Of a DNA stretch of 64,000 bases, positions 35,124-42,961 are shown one piece after another. Numbering within the stretch: the first letter of the stretch is position 1; every line of letters starts with the position of its first letter. Position numbers and translations under genes: made by a program. Location: the NCBI RefSeq assembly GCF_009651005.1, contig NZ_WHVW01000005.1:140394-204393 (forward strand), in the 5' to 3' direction. Below the pieces are notes generated by a model that worked only from the letters and a program-made list of their open reading frames with translations, was not told where the DNA came from and made no database searches. This DNA is from Sporosarcina obsidiansis. GTDB lineage: Bacteria; Bacillota; Bacilli; Bacillales_A; Planococcaceae.

Positions 35124-35969
35124 TCAATGGGCTTTTATATTAGAGATAAAATCATCTAATTGCATCATTAGTAACGCTAATGCCGGTTTTGAATTTTCGC
35201 TAATCATATGTTCATATTCAGCTTGCAGAAACTCTAAGATTTTTATAAATGTTAAACCATAAATTGAAATTGCTAAATTGAGTAGTTGCCTATCCAATTC
35301 AATATCCGTACTAGCAAGAGTTAATATATAAGCCTGGTCAATAGTTGTGCCTTCAATTGGCTTTTTATATACTCCGAGACTACTTATGTCAGAGTGTTCA
35401 TACTTACTTGCCAAATCATAATATTCGGCATACATACCAAACAAAGTAACATCGACCAATGCCAGATTTCGAATAGTTAGAAGACGTGTGTCTGCATTTC
35501 CCTTCCCATCTATTAAACCTAGGTTAATAAGATCGGTTTTGAAATTTTCAATTTTTAAATTGACTTCTTCACGCGTCATAGGATTGGTGACCTCAGTATT
35601 TTCAAACCAGTTATTCCTTAAGACTAATTTATAATTATTCAACTTTTTTATAGCAGCCTTTATAGGTTGGGCTTTATAATCCTGGTACCTTTTTTGTACA
35701 TCTCCATGCGATAAATAATTTATCAGCATTCCATTATTAAGCATTGAACGAAAAATTATTACTGCCTCTTCCGCATGTCCATTCTCCAATAACACCAACA
35801 GACTTTCAAATAAATTAGTCTGCTTGGCATACAAAACATAAATCTCAGAAACATGTTCACTTCCAGGAACAATAATACGCGCCTGCCCCTCTAAGAGTAA
35901 ATGCTCAGAAACGATATCTATAATATCTTTACACCAAGCAACAATGCTTTCTTTATTCATTTCATGCAT
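35124..35969 (-). CDS. DUF5677-type protein (island cargo)
   Basis: This 281-residue, largely helical cytosolic protein resembles the DUF5677 family: 'ESLLVLLENGHAEEAVIIFRSMLNNGMLINYLS' is the typical paired-helix core with an Arg near the middle. No signal peptide or membrane helix is seen. The family's function is unknown. Homologues are often found among accessory or defence genes. The ATG follows AGAGGGGG. It lies leftmost in the island, next to a SIR2 gene, where satellites usually carry cargo. Whether the two proteins act together is unknown. Confidence 0.65.
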   Translation of the reverse strand: MHEMNKESIVAWCKDIIDIVSEHLLLEGQARIIVPGSEHVSEIYVLYAKQTNLFESLLVLLENGHAEEAVIIFRSMLNNGMLINYLSHGDVQKRYQDYKAQPIKAAIKKLNNYKLVLRNNWFENTEVTNPMTREEVNLKIENFKTDLINLGLIDGKGNADTRLLTIRNLALVDVTLFGMYAEYYDLASKYEHSDISSLGVYKKPIEGTTIDQAYILTLASTDIELDRQLLNLAISIYGLTFIKILEFLQAEYEHMISENSKPALALLMMQLDDFISNIKAH

Positions 35970-36078
35970 ATGAGAAATCCCCCTCTTTTTAAAAGTTTAC
36001 AAAGTAAATATAAAATGTTCTGAATATTCCTATTAATAGTTGACATTGAACTGACAGCGATGAGATAGCCAAATTTCA

Positions 36079-36107
36079 TTGACACAAAATCATATGTTTT
36101 ATACAAT
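36079..36107 (+). promoter_or_regulatory. Near-consensus sigma-A promoter for a predicted small RNA
   Basis: TTGACA (36079-36084), exactly 17 bases, then TACAAT (36102-36107) reads rightward. It is the best promoter match in the island's left end. No gene follows it, only the strong terminator at 36131-36187, so it should make a short untranslated RNA. Confidence 0.7.
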
Positions 36108-36113
36108 GAACAT

Positions 36114-36187
36114 ATAATCTACAGCTTCAACAGAGAGGTAGTGGCAATCACTCAAAGTGATTAGACACTACCTCTTCTGTTTTTTTC
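36114..36187 (+). ncRNA. Predicted ~75-nt small RNA overlapping the 3' end of the SIR2 gene
   Basis: From the expected start near 36114 the transcript has about 17 unpaired bases. It then forms a nested hairpin: GAGGTAGTG/CACTACCTC outside, AATCACT/AGTGATT inside. GTTTTTTT ends it. The last codons of the SIR2 gene (stop at 36161) are inside this hairpin on the other strand, so the RNA is antisense to the end of the SIR2 message. Only very short frames occur within it. A control RNA for the defence gene is an inference. The hairpin may simply be a shared terminator. Confidence 0.5.
36131..36187 (+). terminator. Strong rightward intrinsic terminator
   Basis: CAGA-GAGGTAGTG pairs with CACTACCTC-TCTG (one bulge), the inner stem is AATCACT/AGTGATT, and seven T residues follow on the plus strand. 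On the minus strand there is no T-run, so it is directional. Confidence 0.75.
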
Positions 36188-37774
36188 AATATCGTAAATT
36201 AGCAAAAGCCTTCTGAGTTGAGTACTCAATTTTATCTCTCCTCTTTCTTTCAAGGCCTCTAGTTCATTAATTAAATAAGTCTTAAGTTTATCTAAATCAA
36301 GGTTTTTAATATTGTAAGAAAGCGTTTCGTAAATATTTCCAATTTTCACTTCACTATTAATTATTTGCTCTATGTCGCTTGCTTCTTTATCGAACACCGA
36401 AGAGAGAACAATAGTCTTGTAATGCTTACCAAAGTTTGAGAAATATGCCATCTTTTGAATTAATTTATCCTTCTCTGAGGGGTGTAAATCGCAATTCTTG
36501 ATTAACTCTCTATCAAGTATTTTATTAATTGGGAACCTCCCTTTTGGTGCAGTTGAAATTTGCGTAACTGCAAATCTCATTCTGATTTCTGTATTAATTT
36601 CATCAGTATCAGATATATAATCCAAACAATAACTAATAATGTCAGGAATTTGGAATATATATTTAGCATCTCCAATAGCAACGGTAATATTTTTTGTAAG
36701 TAAATCATCTTCTAACTTTTCTAACTCTTCCACAGATAGCAACACAGAGTTCAACGTACCTTGTTTCCCCCTATCTACTATTAACTTCTTAATAACGGAT
36801 TGGTATTTCCGTATTTCTGTTGGGGCAATTCCTTGATTGATCTCACTAATTTGCTCAAATACTTTTTTAAAGTTATCTGTTTTTATAACCCTTAATTTAC
36901 ATCCTAAATCTCGATCAGTTATTACTTCTTCAATAAAACTTTCCTCTCCCTTTTTCCTCTCTATTAGAAGTAAACGGTCCTCCAAAATTTGTATTTCTTC
37001 ATCGTTTAATGACTTTGTAAAATCTTTAATAATATTCCTTACGTTAATGTCGGTTAAAGAATAGCCCATAAAAATGATCGGCGAATTTAAAAGCATTGAA
37101 ATGATTTTGGCACTAATTAATACAGAGTTTTCCTCAAAAACTTCATAATCCTTTTCAGAGATAATTATATCCATCGGACTGTCTACGCAACCGTGAAGTT
37201 TATAAATCTCTGCATAACCATAAGTACTTTGAAAAAAACCTTTTTGACCTACATATCTTTTTATTTGATAATTGCTTTGCTCATTGTAACAATCTTCGAC
37301 AAATTTATCGTAGTTAGTAGTTAATATTATTTGTGTCTTCAGTAACATTTTTTTAAAAGCCGTGAGTTCTTCCGATTGTGCATTTAATAACGAGTATCTA
37401 TTAAATCGTTCCGAGATAGCTTTTTTGAAGGGCGATATTCTCGTTCTAAAGGCTTCATGCTGGGGGAAATCTTTAATAAAAATTTTTTCTTTATAAAACT
37501 CTTTATTATATTGTTCTTCAATTAAAGTTCCCATTCTAATATTAGCAAAATGGTCTATCTCTTTTTCATTCAAATCAGGGCTTTCTTTCTCTACAGAGTC
37601 TCGTAACATATTAAATTCACCATAAAAGTTTTCCAGACCAGAAGCATCCCAGAATTCTTTTAAGAGTTCAGTCCAATCCGGAAAGTTATCCAAATACCTT
37701 CTAGATATTCCCGCTCCTATAAAAACAACAGGAAATTCATTTTTTTGTATAAGATTCTTTAGCGCTTCAGACAT
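36161..37774 (-). CDS. SIR2-domain protein, candidate anti-phage NADase
   Basis: This 537-residue protein has an N-terminal SIR2-like (SIR2_2) domain. NAD-site motifs are GAGIS at residues 20-24, TTNYD at 152-156 and the LHG histidine at 194, followed by 'IFMGYSLTDINVRNI'. About 290 helical residues follow with no family I recognise. ATG 37774 has AGAGGTGGG. The longer frame to 37846 would add an artificial hydrophobic leader. SIR2 domains in Thoeris, DSR and related systems deplete NAD+ when phage is sensed. Here it is cargo of a phage satellite, so interference with competing phages is likely but unproven. Confidence 0.8.
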   Translation of the reverse strand: MSEALKNLIQKNEFPVVFIGAGISRRYLDNFPDWTELLKEFWDASGLENFYGEFNMLRDSVEKESPDLNEKEIDHFANIRMGTLIEEQYNKEFYKEKIFIKDFPQHEAFRTRISPFKKAISERFNRYSLLNAQSEELTAFKKMLLKTQIILTTNYDKFVEDCYNEQSNYQIKRYVGQKGFFQSTYGYAEIYKLHGCVDSPMDIIISEKDYEVFEENSVLISAKIISMLLNSPIIFMGYSLTDINVRNIIKDFTKSLNDEEIQILEDRLLLIERKKGEESFIEEVITDRDLGCKLRVIKTDNFKKVFEQISEINQGIAPTEIRKYQSVIKKLIVDRGKQGTLNSVLLSVEELEKLEDDLLTKNITVAIGDAKYIFQIPDIISYCLDYISDTDEINTEIRMRFAVTQISTAPKGRFPINKILDRELIKNCDLHPSEKDKLIQKMAYFSNFGKHYKTIVLSSVFDKEASDIEQIINSEVKIGNIYETLSYNIKNLDLDKLKTYLINELEALKERGEIKLSTQLRRLLLIYDIEKNRRGSV

Positions 37775-37864
37775 ATTACCCACCTCTTTTTTACTAATCT
37801 TACTAAGAATATACCATAAAATAAAAAAAATAAGCACCCCTTCCAACTGGATAGGATGCTCAAT

Positions 37865-38044
37865 CTAATTATTATTTGCTAGTTTTACAGCATCAGACAA
37901 TTTTTCACCTTTATTCTCACGCGGCAACCGCTTCATGATCCGGCGGAGTTCATGATGTTGATTTTCCACCAGTCTAGCCATATGTACACCTGATCTTGTG
38001 TTCTTGATTCTTGCCATAGCCTTTTGCTTATCAATCCTAACCAT
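37865..38044 (-). CDS. Small basic protein after TerS
   Basis: This roughly 59-residue, very basic protein ('RIDKQKAMARIKNTRSGVHMARL...RRIMKRLP') has no family I recognise. ATG 38044 overlaps the end of the small-terminase gene. The GTG at 38053 is the alternative. In a complete phage the large terminase would follow TerS here, but this sequence is too short and unrelated. It may bind nucleic acid or a packaging protein. That is a guess from charge and position. Confidence 0.55.
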   Translation of the reverse strand: MVRIDKQKAMARIKNTRSGVHMARLVENQHHELRRIMKRLPRENKGEKLSDAVKLANNN

Positions 38045-38564
38045 CCGCACCACGACTCTTCAAAAACTTAGCCATGGGTGAGTCTTTCTTTTCTTCATTC
38101 GGCTTCTTCGGAATTGACCGCATTCGGGCTACTGGGTTTAAGAAAAGACGATCCTCCAATTTCAGCATCTTGTCTCGGACTTGATTTTGCTTTGTAATAA
38201 TATCTTTAAGTTCATCATAATACGACAATTTCTTACTCAACTGCTTTGCTTTGTCGATGGCTTCTTTCACCTGGTTGTATAGCTGCTGAAGAAAATCTTC
38301 CTGTCCCTTCAGCTGACAATATCGGTTTATGGTAGCCTGGTCCAAGCCTTCAATAAACTCTATTTCCTTATACAATTTTCGCAAGCGAAGAAATTCTTTA
38401 TGGGCTACTGGATCTGCTTTAGTGGCAGCTTCTTCACGGAAAGTCGTACTGGTTTTCAGTTTATTTTCCATCTGCTCCCGGTGCTCCAATTCCGCTTTGG
38501 TCAGCCTGTCTTTGTTCTCTTCCAGTTTTATCAATTGGACGGGTTTACTTGGTCTTCCTGCCAT
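38037..38564 (-). CDS. terS: P27-family phage terminase small subunit
   Basis: This 175-residue protein begins 'AGRPSKPVQLIKLEENKDRLTKAE' and contains 'IEGLDQATINRYCQLKGQEDFL', as in P27-family TerS. TerS recognises the packaging start (cos or pac) and brings it to the helper's large terminase. In phage satellites a satellite TerS redirects packaging toward its own DNA. The ATG has GGGAGGTG. No TerL follows, which supports the satellite reading. Confidence 0.85.
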   Translation of the reverse strand: MAGRPSKPVQLIKLEENKDRLTKAELEHREQMENKLKTSTTFREEAATKADPVAHKEFLRLRKLYKEIEFIEGLDQATINRYCQLKGQEDFLQQLYNQVKEAIDKAKQLSKKLSYYDELKDIITKQNQVRDKMLKLEDRLFLNPVARMRSIPKKPNEEKKDSPMAKFLKSRGADG

Positions 38565-38634
38565 AAAAGTTCACCTCCCAGAAAAATTTCATTTTGCGAA
38601 AAAAATTCACGCTTAGCTGGAGCGCGCTTATCTT

Positions 38635-38700
38635 ATGAAAAAGTTGTAGAAATTGGAGCCCCCCTACCCCTTTGACTAACAAAGGATGAAAGTAAGCTTA
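38635..38700. other. Candidate cos/packaging region between HNH and TerS
   Basis: The 176-base spacer between the HNH and terS genes holds a strikingly C-rich run, GGAGCCCCCCTACCCC (about 38657-38672), in otherwise AT-rich DNA. HNH-TerS phages package through cos sites placed at this junction. I cannot identify the nick positions. Confidence 0.35.
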
Positions 38701-38740
38701 TGAATCATCAATTTATTCTTCTTTTAATCTGTATTAAAAG

Positions 38741-39121
38741 TCAATCCTTCTTGCTTCGGTTACCAAAGCCAGCGTCTTCAGTAGCCGTCTTGCGAGAGTG
38801 ACAAGACGAACACAAGGGTTGCCAGTTCCTTCTGTTCCAAAAGAGTTCTGTGTCACCACGATGGGGAATGATGTGATCCACAACATTAGCTGCGGTACGT
38901 ATGCCGTGCTTCCTGCATATCACGCACAACGGGTTGTCTTGTAAGCACCCCTTCCTAGCCTGCTGCCATCGGTATCCATAGCCCTGCTGGGTAGTGGTCC
39001 CTCGGTACCGGTTGTAGTAGTGCCTATGCTCATCACACCTACCCTCACTCGTAAGTACCCGGCAACCTGGATGGGTTGCACGGGTGTTTAGGTTTGCGTG
39101 CCATTGACATTCCCTATTCAA
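38741..39121 (-). CDS. Phage HNH endonuclease
   Basis: This roughly 126-residue HNH nuclease has zinc-binding Cys pairs 'CVICRKHG' and 'CSSCHSRKT' around the catalytic 'VVDHIIPHRGDTELFWNRRNWQPLC'. HNH proteins encoded beside terminase genes are needed for cos cleavage by the large terminase in many Gram-positive phages. It likely starts with TTG at 39121, directly after the stop of the preceding gene (AGGGAG upstream). The pairing with TerS marks a cos-type packaging module. Confidence 0.85.
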   Translation of the reverse strand: MNRECQWHANLNTRATHPGCRVLTSEGRCDEHRHYYNRYRGTTTQQGYGYRWQQARKGCLQDNPLCVICRKHGIRTAANVVDHIIPHRGDTELFWNRRNWQPLCSSCHSRKTATEDAGFGNRSKKD

Positions 39122-40099
39122 TTACTCCCTTTTAAACTTAATAAGCTTAGATTCTTCAATCCATCCTGCACCTGAATCCTCATCAGTTTCAAAGTAAACC
39201 TTTACCCAGCTCGATTTTCTTTCAATTTTTTCATCATCTCTTTCAAGCAGTATCACGACCTGATTTTTCCCTAATTTCTGTTCAGTAACAACAGGGGTTG
39301 TCTTTTTAGGACCTTCTCTCAAATAAGTACTTACCTTTGTATACGCCATTTGACTAATAGGCACTTCTAGTCGTTTGTCTTCAACAAACAATTTATAAAT
39401 ATGTTTGATGAATGGGACCTCCTCTTCTATTATGAATTGCGCTTTTTTCATGAGCTTAATATCATGCATTGTATTTATCGTGACCATAGCATGTAGAATT
39501 ACCATCCATATTGCTAATTGAGCTGCCGCCTGGCCGAACTTTTTAATTAAAGGGATTGCAATTTTCCGGAGAAATGTTTTATTGTCAACAGCGGTTTTAC
39601 TAGCTTCTTCTACGTATCCAATAATTGTGTCAGAGTTAATAATGTCGTCATTGGAAGGATAATCAATATTCTCTTCTTTCTCGATGAAATCTAAGGCTTC
39701 TTGTATATCACCGGGAGTAAAACTACTAAACCTTTCGACTAGTCCCTTAGTAAACCACATTTGATTGTTATTTTTAGTAACCCAATTCGCAGTCGCACGA
39801 TTTTCAGCATAAAATTTGGTTGCTGATGCCAACCGATCACGAGTTTCCAACCATTCATTTATCCTGTTCTGCGTTTCATACATCGTTTTTAATGGTTCTA
39901 TAAATCCTCTATTTCCAGTAACTTGGCTAATAGCACCGAAGTTTCTACCAATAGCTGCTGCCCCTAATGAAACTGCTCGGGAAGCCTCCCCATACAATCC
40001 AACATTCCGTGTTGCATTTAGCAACATTCTTTGCCTTGTTTCAGCTAGCCGATTAACTTGTTCATATTGCTTGGCCATTCTACTAATCATATCGTGCAT
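39122..40099 (-). CDS. Uncharacterised membrane/SH3-domain protein between capsid and HNH genes
   Basis: This 325-residue protein is of unknown family. Residues 1-100 are helical and Arg/Gln/Asn-rich with coiled-coil character. A hydrophobic segment at about 190-209 (AAAQLAIWMVILHAMVTI) could be one membrane helix. Residues 255-322 look like a bacterial SH3 domain ('VSTYLREGPKKTTPVV' to 'GAGWIEESKLIKF'). No signal peptide is visible. ATG 40099 is preferred over 40132 because GGTGAGGGG precedes it. Its position between late genes is unusual for cargo. It may be an anti-phage effector or interact with helper-phage capsid assembly. Both are speculation. Confidence 0.65.
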   Translation of the reverse strand: MHDMISRMAKQYEQVNRLAETRQRMLLNATRNVGLYGEASRAVSLGAAAIGRNFGAISQVTGNRGFIEPLKTMYETQNRINEWLETRDRLASATKFYAENRATANWVTKNNNQMWFTKGLVERFSSFTPGDIQEALDFIEKEENIDYPSNDDIINSDTIIGYVEEASKTAVDNKTFLRKIAIPLIKKFGQAAAQLAIWMVILHAMVTINTMHDIKLMKKAQFIIEEEVPFIKHIYKLFVEDKRLEVPISQMAYTKVSTYLREGPKKTTPVVTEQKLGKNQVVILLERDDEKIERKSSWVKVYFETDEDSGAGWIEESKLIKFKRE

Positions 40100-40256
40100 T
40101 GATTTCCCCTCACCCTTCACTTTAACTACCATATATTTGTTATCTCATAGTTAAAGTGAAAAAGGAAGGAAATCAATTATTTCTCAAACACCAAGTATAG
40201 TCTTAGTTCGTATAAGTTCTCGACTTTGCCCGGTCCGCTCTCGATAATTTTACGCT

Positions 40257-41234
40257 TTAAACCCCAGTCCTGTTTTCAAATACCTTTACAGCTTCTGGCT
40301 TTGCTAAATTAGCATCCACACGCTTTATACCGCGAACACCTACCAAACCTTCAACTGCATATTTCTCACCTAAGCGCTGCATGACCATACCTTCACGATC
40401 TCCAATCACGTAATAAGAAAGATCCCCAAAAGCGATTGCCTTGTTTCCATTACTAAGATTTGGCATATATTCAGACACTAATACAGGCCGACCTAGTAAC
40501 CTTTCAGCATCATTCCCTAAAGACGGTTGGTAGATCGGCATTCCGTCTGTTGTTTTCAATGAACGAACAGCAAGTAGTGTTTGATCATTCATAATCCACA
40601 CAGCACGTTGACGATACTTCGGTTTTAGGGAATAGAAAAGTTTGGTTAACTCTTCACTAGTAATATTATCTGCATGTTTGCCAGTCACACCTACTTCAGC
40701 ACGCGTCAGGATTCCGGTAGGCATACCAGCCTCGTCTCCCAAACCATTAATGAACGCATTTTCTTCAGCCATTGAAAAAGATTCTGCAAAATAACTTTCA
40801 ACTAATGCTTGAAGATTCACTTCAGTATCTTGTTCCAATTCTTCAGGGAGCTTAACGATCCTTGCAATACGGTAACCTTTTAATAGAATAGCGTCTAATT
40901 GAAATTCTCCTTCTGGGATCGGGTCATTGTCTTTTATAAAAGTAGCTGCTTCATTATCTGCTATATAAGGGACAACAGCATTGCCTGCTGATAATGATAG
41001 TTGGGTTGCCATTTGTCTAATGGGGTTAGATTCCTTCATGCGTTTTAATATGTTTTCTTCTATTGAAACAGGAGCTAATCTACCTCCTCCTACCGAAACA
41101 TTTGATGCTATGCTTCTAACTTCTTCATTCGTAACGTGATCTCTCAGATGCGCCTTTAGAGAAATACCACCTTCTGTACGGATTGAATCCCAAAATGCTT
41201 CTGTGTAACGTTCACCCTTATTCAATTTTCCCAT
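40257..41234 (-). CDS. HK97-family phage major capsid protein
   Basis: This 325-residue HK97-fold capsid protein has an N-terminal scaffold-like stretch of about 60 residues, then 'APVSIEENILKRMKESNPIRQMA' and the typical 'FINGLGDEAGMPTGILTRA' and 'YYVIGDREGMVMQRLGEKYAVEGLVGVRG' segments. There is no protease or portal gene beside it, so it could not build a procapsid alone. It may co-assemble with, or replace, a helper's capsid protein. A 157-base gap separates it from the next gene downstream. Confidence 0.88.
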   Translation of the reverse strand: MGKLNKGERYTEAFWDSIRTEGGISLKAHLRDHVTNEEVRSIASNVSVGGGRLAPVSIEENILKRMKESNPIRQMATQLSLSAGNAVVPYIADNEAATFIKDNDPIPEGEFQLDAILLKGYRIARIVKLPEELEQDTEVNLQALVESYFAESFSMAEENAFINGLGDEAGMPTGILTRAEVGVTGKHADNITSEELTKLFYSLKPKYRQRAVWIMNDQTLLAVRSLKTTDGMPIYQPSLGNDAERLLGRPVLVSEYMPNLSNGNKAIAFGDLSYYVIGDREGMVMQRLGEKYAVEGLVGVRGIKRVDANLAKPEAVKVFENRTGV

Positions 41235-41355
41235 GTTTTTTATCTCCTTTGTTATTTAGTAGTTTTCTCGTCTCTGCTCAGCTTGGCTCTTTCCTGCCTT
41301 CCCTTCCGCTACCGAAGGATAGGGAACGCAAATTTATGAATGCAGCATTCCATTT

Positions 41356-41655
41356 TCATCCCCAACCTCTGCCTGACGATCTTTTTATATTTCTTTTCAA
41401 TAAATCCTTTGCCATCTGGTGCATATCATCAGTCACTTTAGATCGAATTAAATCAGATACATCTTTCCCAATTACTTTTCGGCTTCCTATTTTATAGCCT
41501 TTATCATTCAGAATTACAGCAACCTTTGTAACGCTTTCCAGTTCAACATATAGCTTCATTACTTCTTGCGTGTAGTTTTCGGGAATGTAATTCTCAATCA
41601 TTTCAATGTATTGCTGCATTGCTTCAATCCTTTGTTTCGCTTCATCTATTGTCAT
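41356..41655 (-). CDS. Small phage protein with helix-turn-helix-like region
   Basis: This roughly 99-residue protein has a long N-terminal helix ('TIDEAKQRIEAMQQYIEMIENYI') and a segment 'VAVILNDKGYKIGSRKVIGKDVSDLIRS' resembling the helix-turn-helix that follows recombinase domains. I do not recognise the family. ATG 41655 has GGGAGGTAG. The longer frame is not supported. It lies at the head of the late genes just downstream of a promoter-like TATTATAGT and ahead of the capsid gene. Confidence 0.6.
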   Translation of the reverse strand: MTIDEAKQRIEAMQQYIEMIENYIPENYTQEVMKLYVELESVTKVAVILNDKGYKIGSRKVIGKDVSDLIRSKVTDDMHQMAKDLLKRNIKRSSGRGWG

Positions 41656-41758
41656 TTCCACTACCTCCCTCTTCTTGTTCTTGAATGTACTATAATACAT
41701 AGACTGTTCCATTGGGCTATCAGGAAAATCGCTTGCGGCTCTAAGCTTCAATCACTTT

Positions 41759-41775
41759 TTACATTCTGAATGTAA
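41759..41775. promoter_or_regulatory. Late-region palindrome (candidate ArpU-type site)
   Basis: TTACATTCTGAATGTAA has perfect 7-bp arms around CTG and lies between the second recombinase gene and the late genes. The ACATTC/GAATGT elements recur near 41682 and at 42825-42847. Confidence 0.4.
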
Positions 41776-41812
41776 CACGGTTATTTTTATGTAACATACA
41801 GACTAAAAGGTA

Positions 41813-42355
41813 TCAGTAATCAAAGTTTCTTATCGCTTTATCTAGAATGTCTTGGTTGATTCCAATATAGCGTTTCGTTATTTCTTCAGATGAATGACCA
41901 TATAATTCTTGAAGTAGGGCAATGTTCTTTGTTCGTTCATAAAAATGATAGCCAAATGTCTTCCTCATTGAGTGTGTACCTATTCGATCTAGTCCACATG
42001 CTTCTCCAGCTGAACGTAGTACACGGTATGCTGTCGTGCGACTAATCGGCTTGTTCTCCCCTTTCCTTGACGAAAATAAGTAGTCATCGTCTTCTAAATC
42101 CTTAATGTACGGTTTGAGTTCCCTACGTAATCTAGGGCTAATCAGGATCTCTTTCACTTTGGTTGTTTTCTTTTCTACCAATATCAATCTTTCACCCAGC
42201 ACATCTTTCTTCTTGAGTGATAGAATGTCCGATATTCTTAGCGTGGAATAGATACCAAATACGAATAATAAATAGTTACGGCCGCTCGTGCTTTTCAAAT
42301 AGTTTTTCATTTCTTCTATTTTTTCAACATCCCGTATCGGTTCAACAAACTTCAT
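41813..42355 (-). CDS. Second tyrosine recombinase of the island
   Basis: This 180-residue catalytic-domain-only tyrosine recombinase has Arg in 'IYSTLRISDILSL', 'HSMRKTFGYHFYE', 'LYGHSSEEITKRYIGI' with the nucleophile Tyr. It lacks the N-terminal core- and arm-binding domains of a true integrase. Short recombinases of this type follow ArpU genes in many Firmicutes phages. It overlaps the arpU stop by 4 bases (ATGA), so it is co-translated. Its target is unknown. Confidence 0.85.
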   Translation of the reverse strand: MKFVEPIRDVEKIEEMKNYLKSTSGRNYLLFVFGIYSTLRISDILSLKKKDVLGERLILVEKKTTKVKEILISPRLRRELKPYIKDLEDDDYLFSSRKGENKPISRTTAYRVLRSAGEACGLDRIGTHSMRKTFGYHFYERTKNIALLQELYGHSSEEITKRYIGINQDILDKAIRNFDY

Positions 42356-42798
42356 GGATCATGCACCTCCTCTTTATAAACTTCAATTTTCAAAGCAATT
42401 GCCAAGTTAATGAATAATTTTGCTTTTAATCTGTAATAACTTCGTTCAGACATATTCAACTCATTGTAAATCTCATAATCAAATTGCTCATACTTTCGCA
42501 GATAGCGCCTATAAATGATTGTTCGTTCTATTTCAGATAACCGATTCACTGCACTCGATATCCACTCCAGATACTCTATCCTGTCTCTTTCATACTGCAC
42601 ATTTTTGATGGCTGCTCGTTCAGTTGAAGATGAAGGCAAGTGATTTGATGTTGAAGTTAATGAGTAATTAGCTGTAATGGAAGGCTGCTTGTCCAAACTT
42701 ACTTGAAGAGTAAACATTCGGTATCTCTCCAGTGCTTTTTCCACTGCCGCTTTTGTTTTTCTTTTATCTACCTCTCGTGTAAAACCATCAAAAAACAT
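42352..42798 (-). CDS. ArpU-family late transcription regulator
   Basis: This roughly 148-residue ArpU-type regulator has 'VEKALERYRMF' near the start and a sigma-like helix-turn-helix 'LSEIERTIIYRRYLRKYEQFDYEIYNELNMSERSYYRLKAKLF'-type region (about 90-135). ArpU proteins switch on late genes in phages and satellites. ATG 42798 is chosen because AGGTAGGTG precedes it at good distance. The inverted ACATTCC/GGAATGT arms just upstream (42825-42847) could be its own control site. Confidence 0.8.
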   Translation of the reverse strand: MFFDGFTREVDKRKTKAAVEKALERYRMFTLQVSLDKQPSITANYSLTSTSNHLPSSSTERAAIKNVQYERDRIEYLEWISSAVNRLSEIERTIIYRRYLRKYEQFDYEIYNELNMSERSYYRLKAKLFINLAIALKIEVYKEEVHDP

Positions 42799-42824
42799 GC
42801 TTATAATCACCTACCTTTCTCTTC

Positions 42825-42847
42825 GGAATGTGCAAAAATTACATTCC
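42825..42847. promoter_or_regulatory. Inverted repeat upstream of arpU
   Basis: GGAATGT and ACATTCC are perfect 7-bp arms separated by 9 bases, immediately before the arpU ribosome site. They share the ACATTC core with the palindrome at 41759. Confidence 0.4.
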
Positions 42848-42961
42848 CTTTTTCTATGGCTTGTACTATAATAATCTTGCTATTCTTTTTTCCAGGCTCT
42901 GCTCCCAGAAGCTGTTCAGGAAAACATCCTAGTGAAAATTATTAAGAAGGGAGCTGGTTAT

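Noticed and set aside
36079..36187. Retron-like or abortive-infection RNA with partner reverse transcriptase
   Set aside because: No reverse transcriptase or msr/msd-type structure is present. Only a promoter, a short leader and a hairpin terminator are seen.
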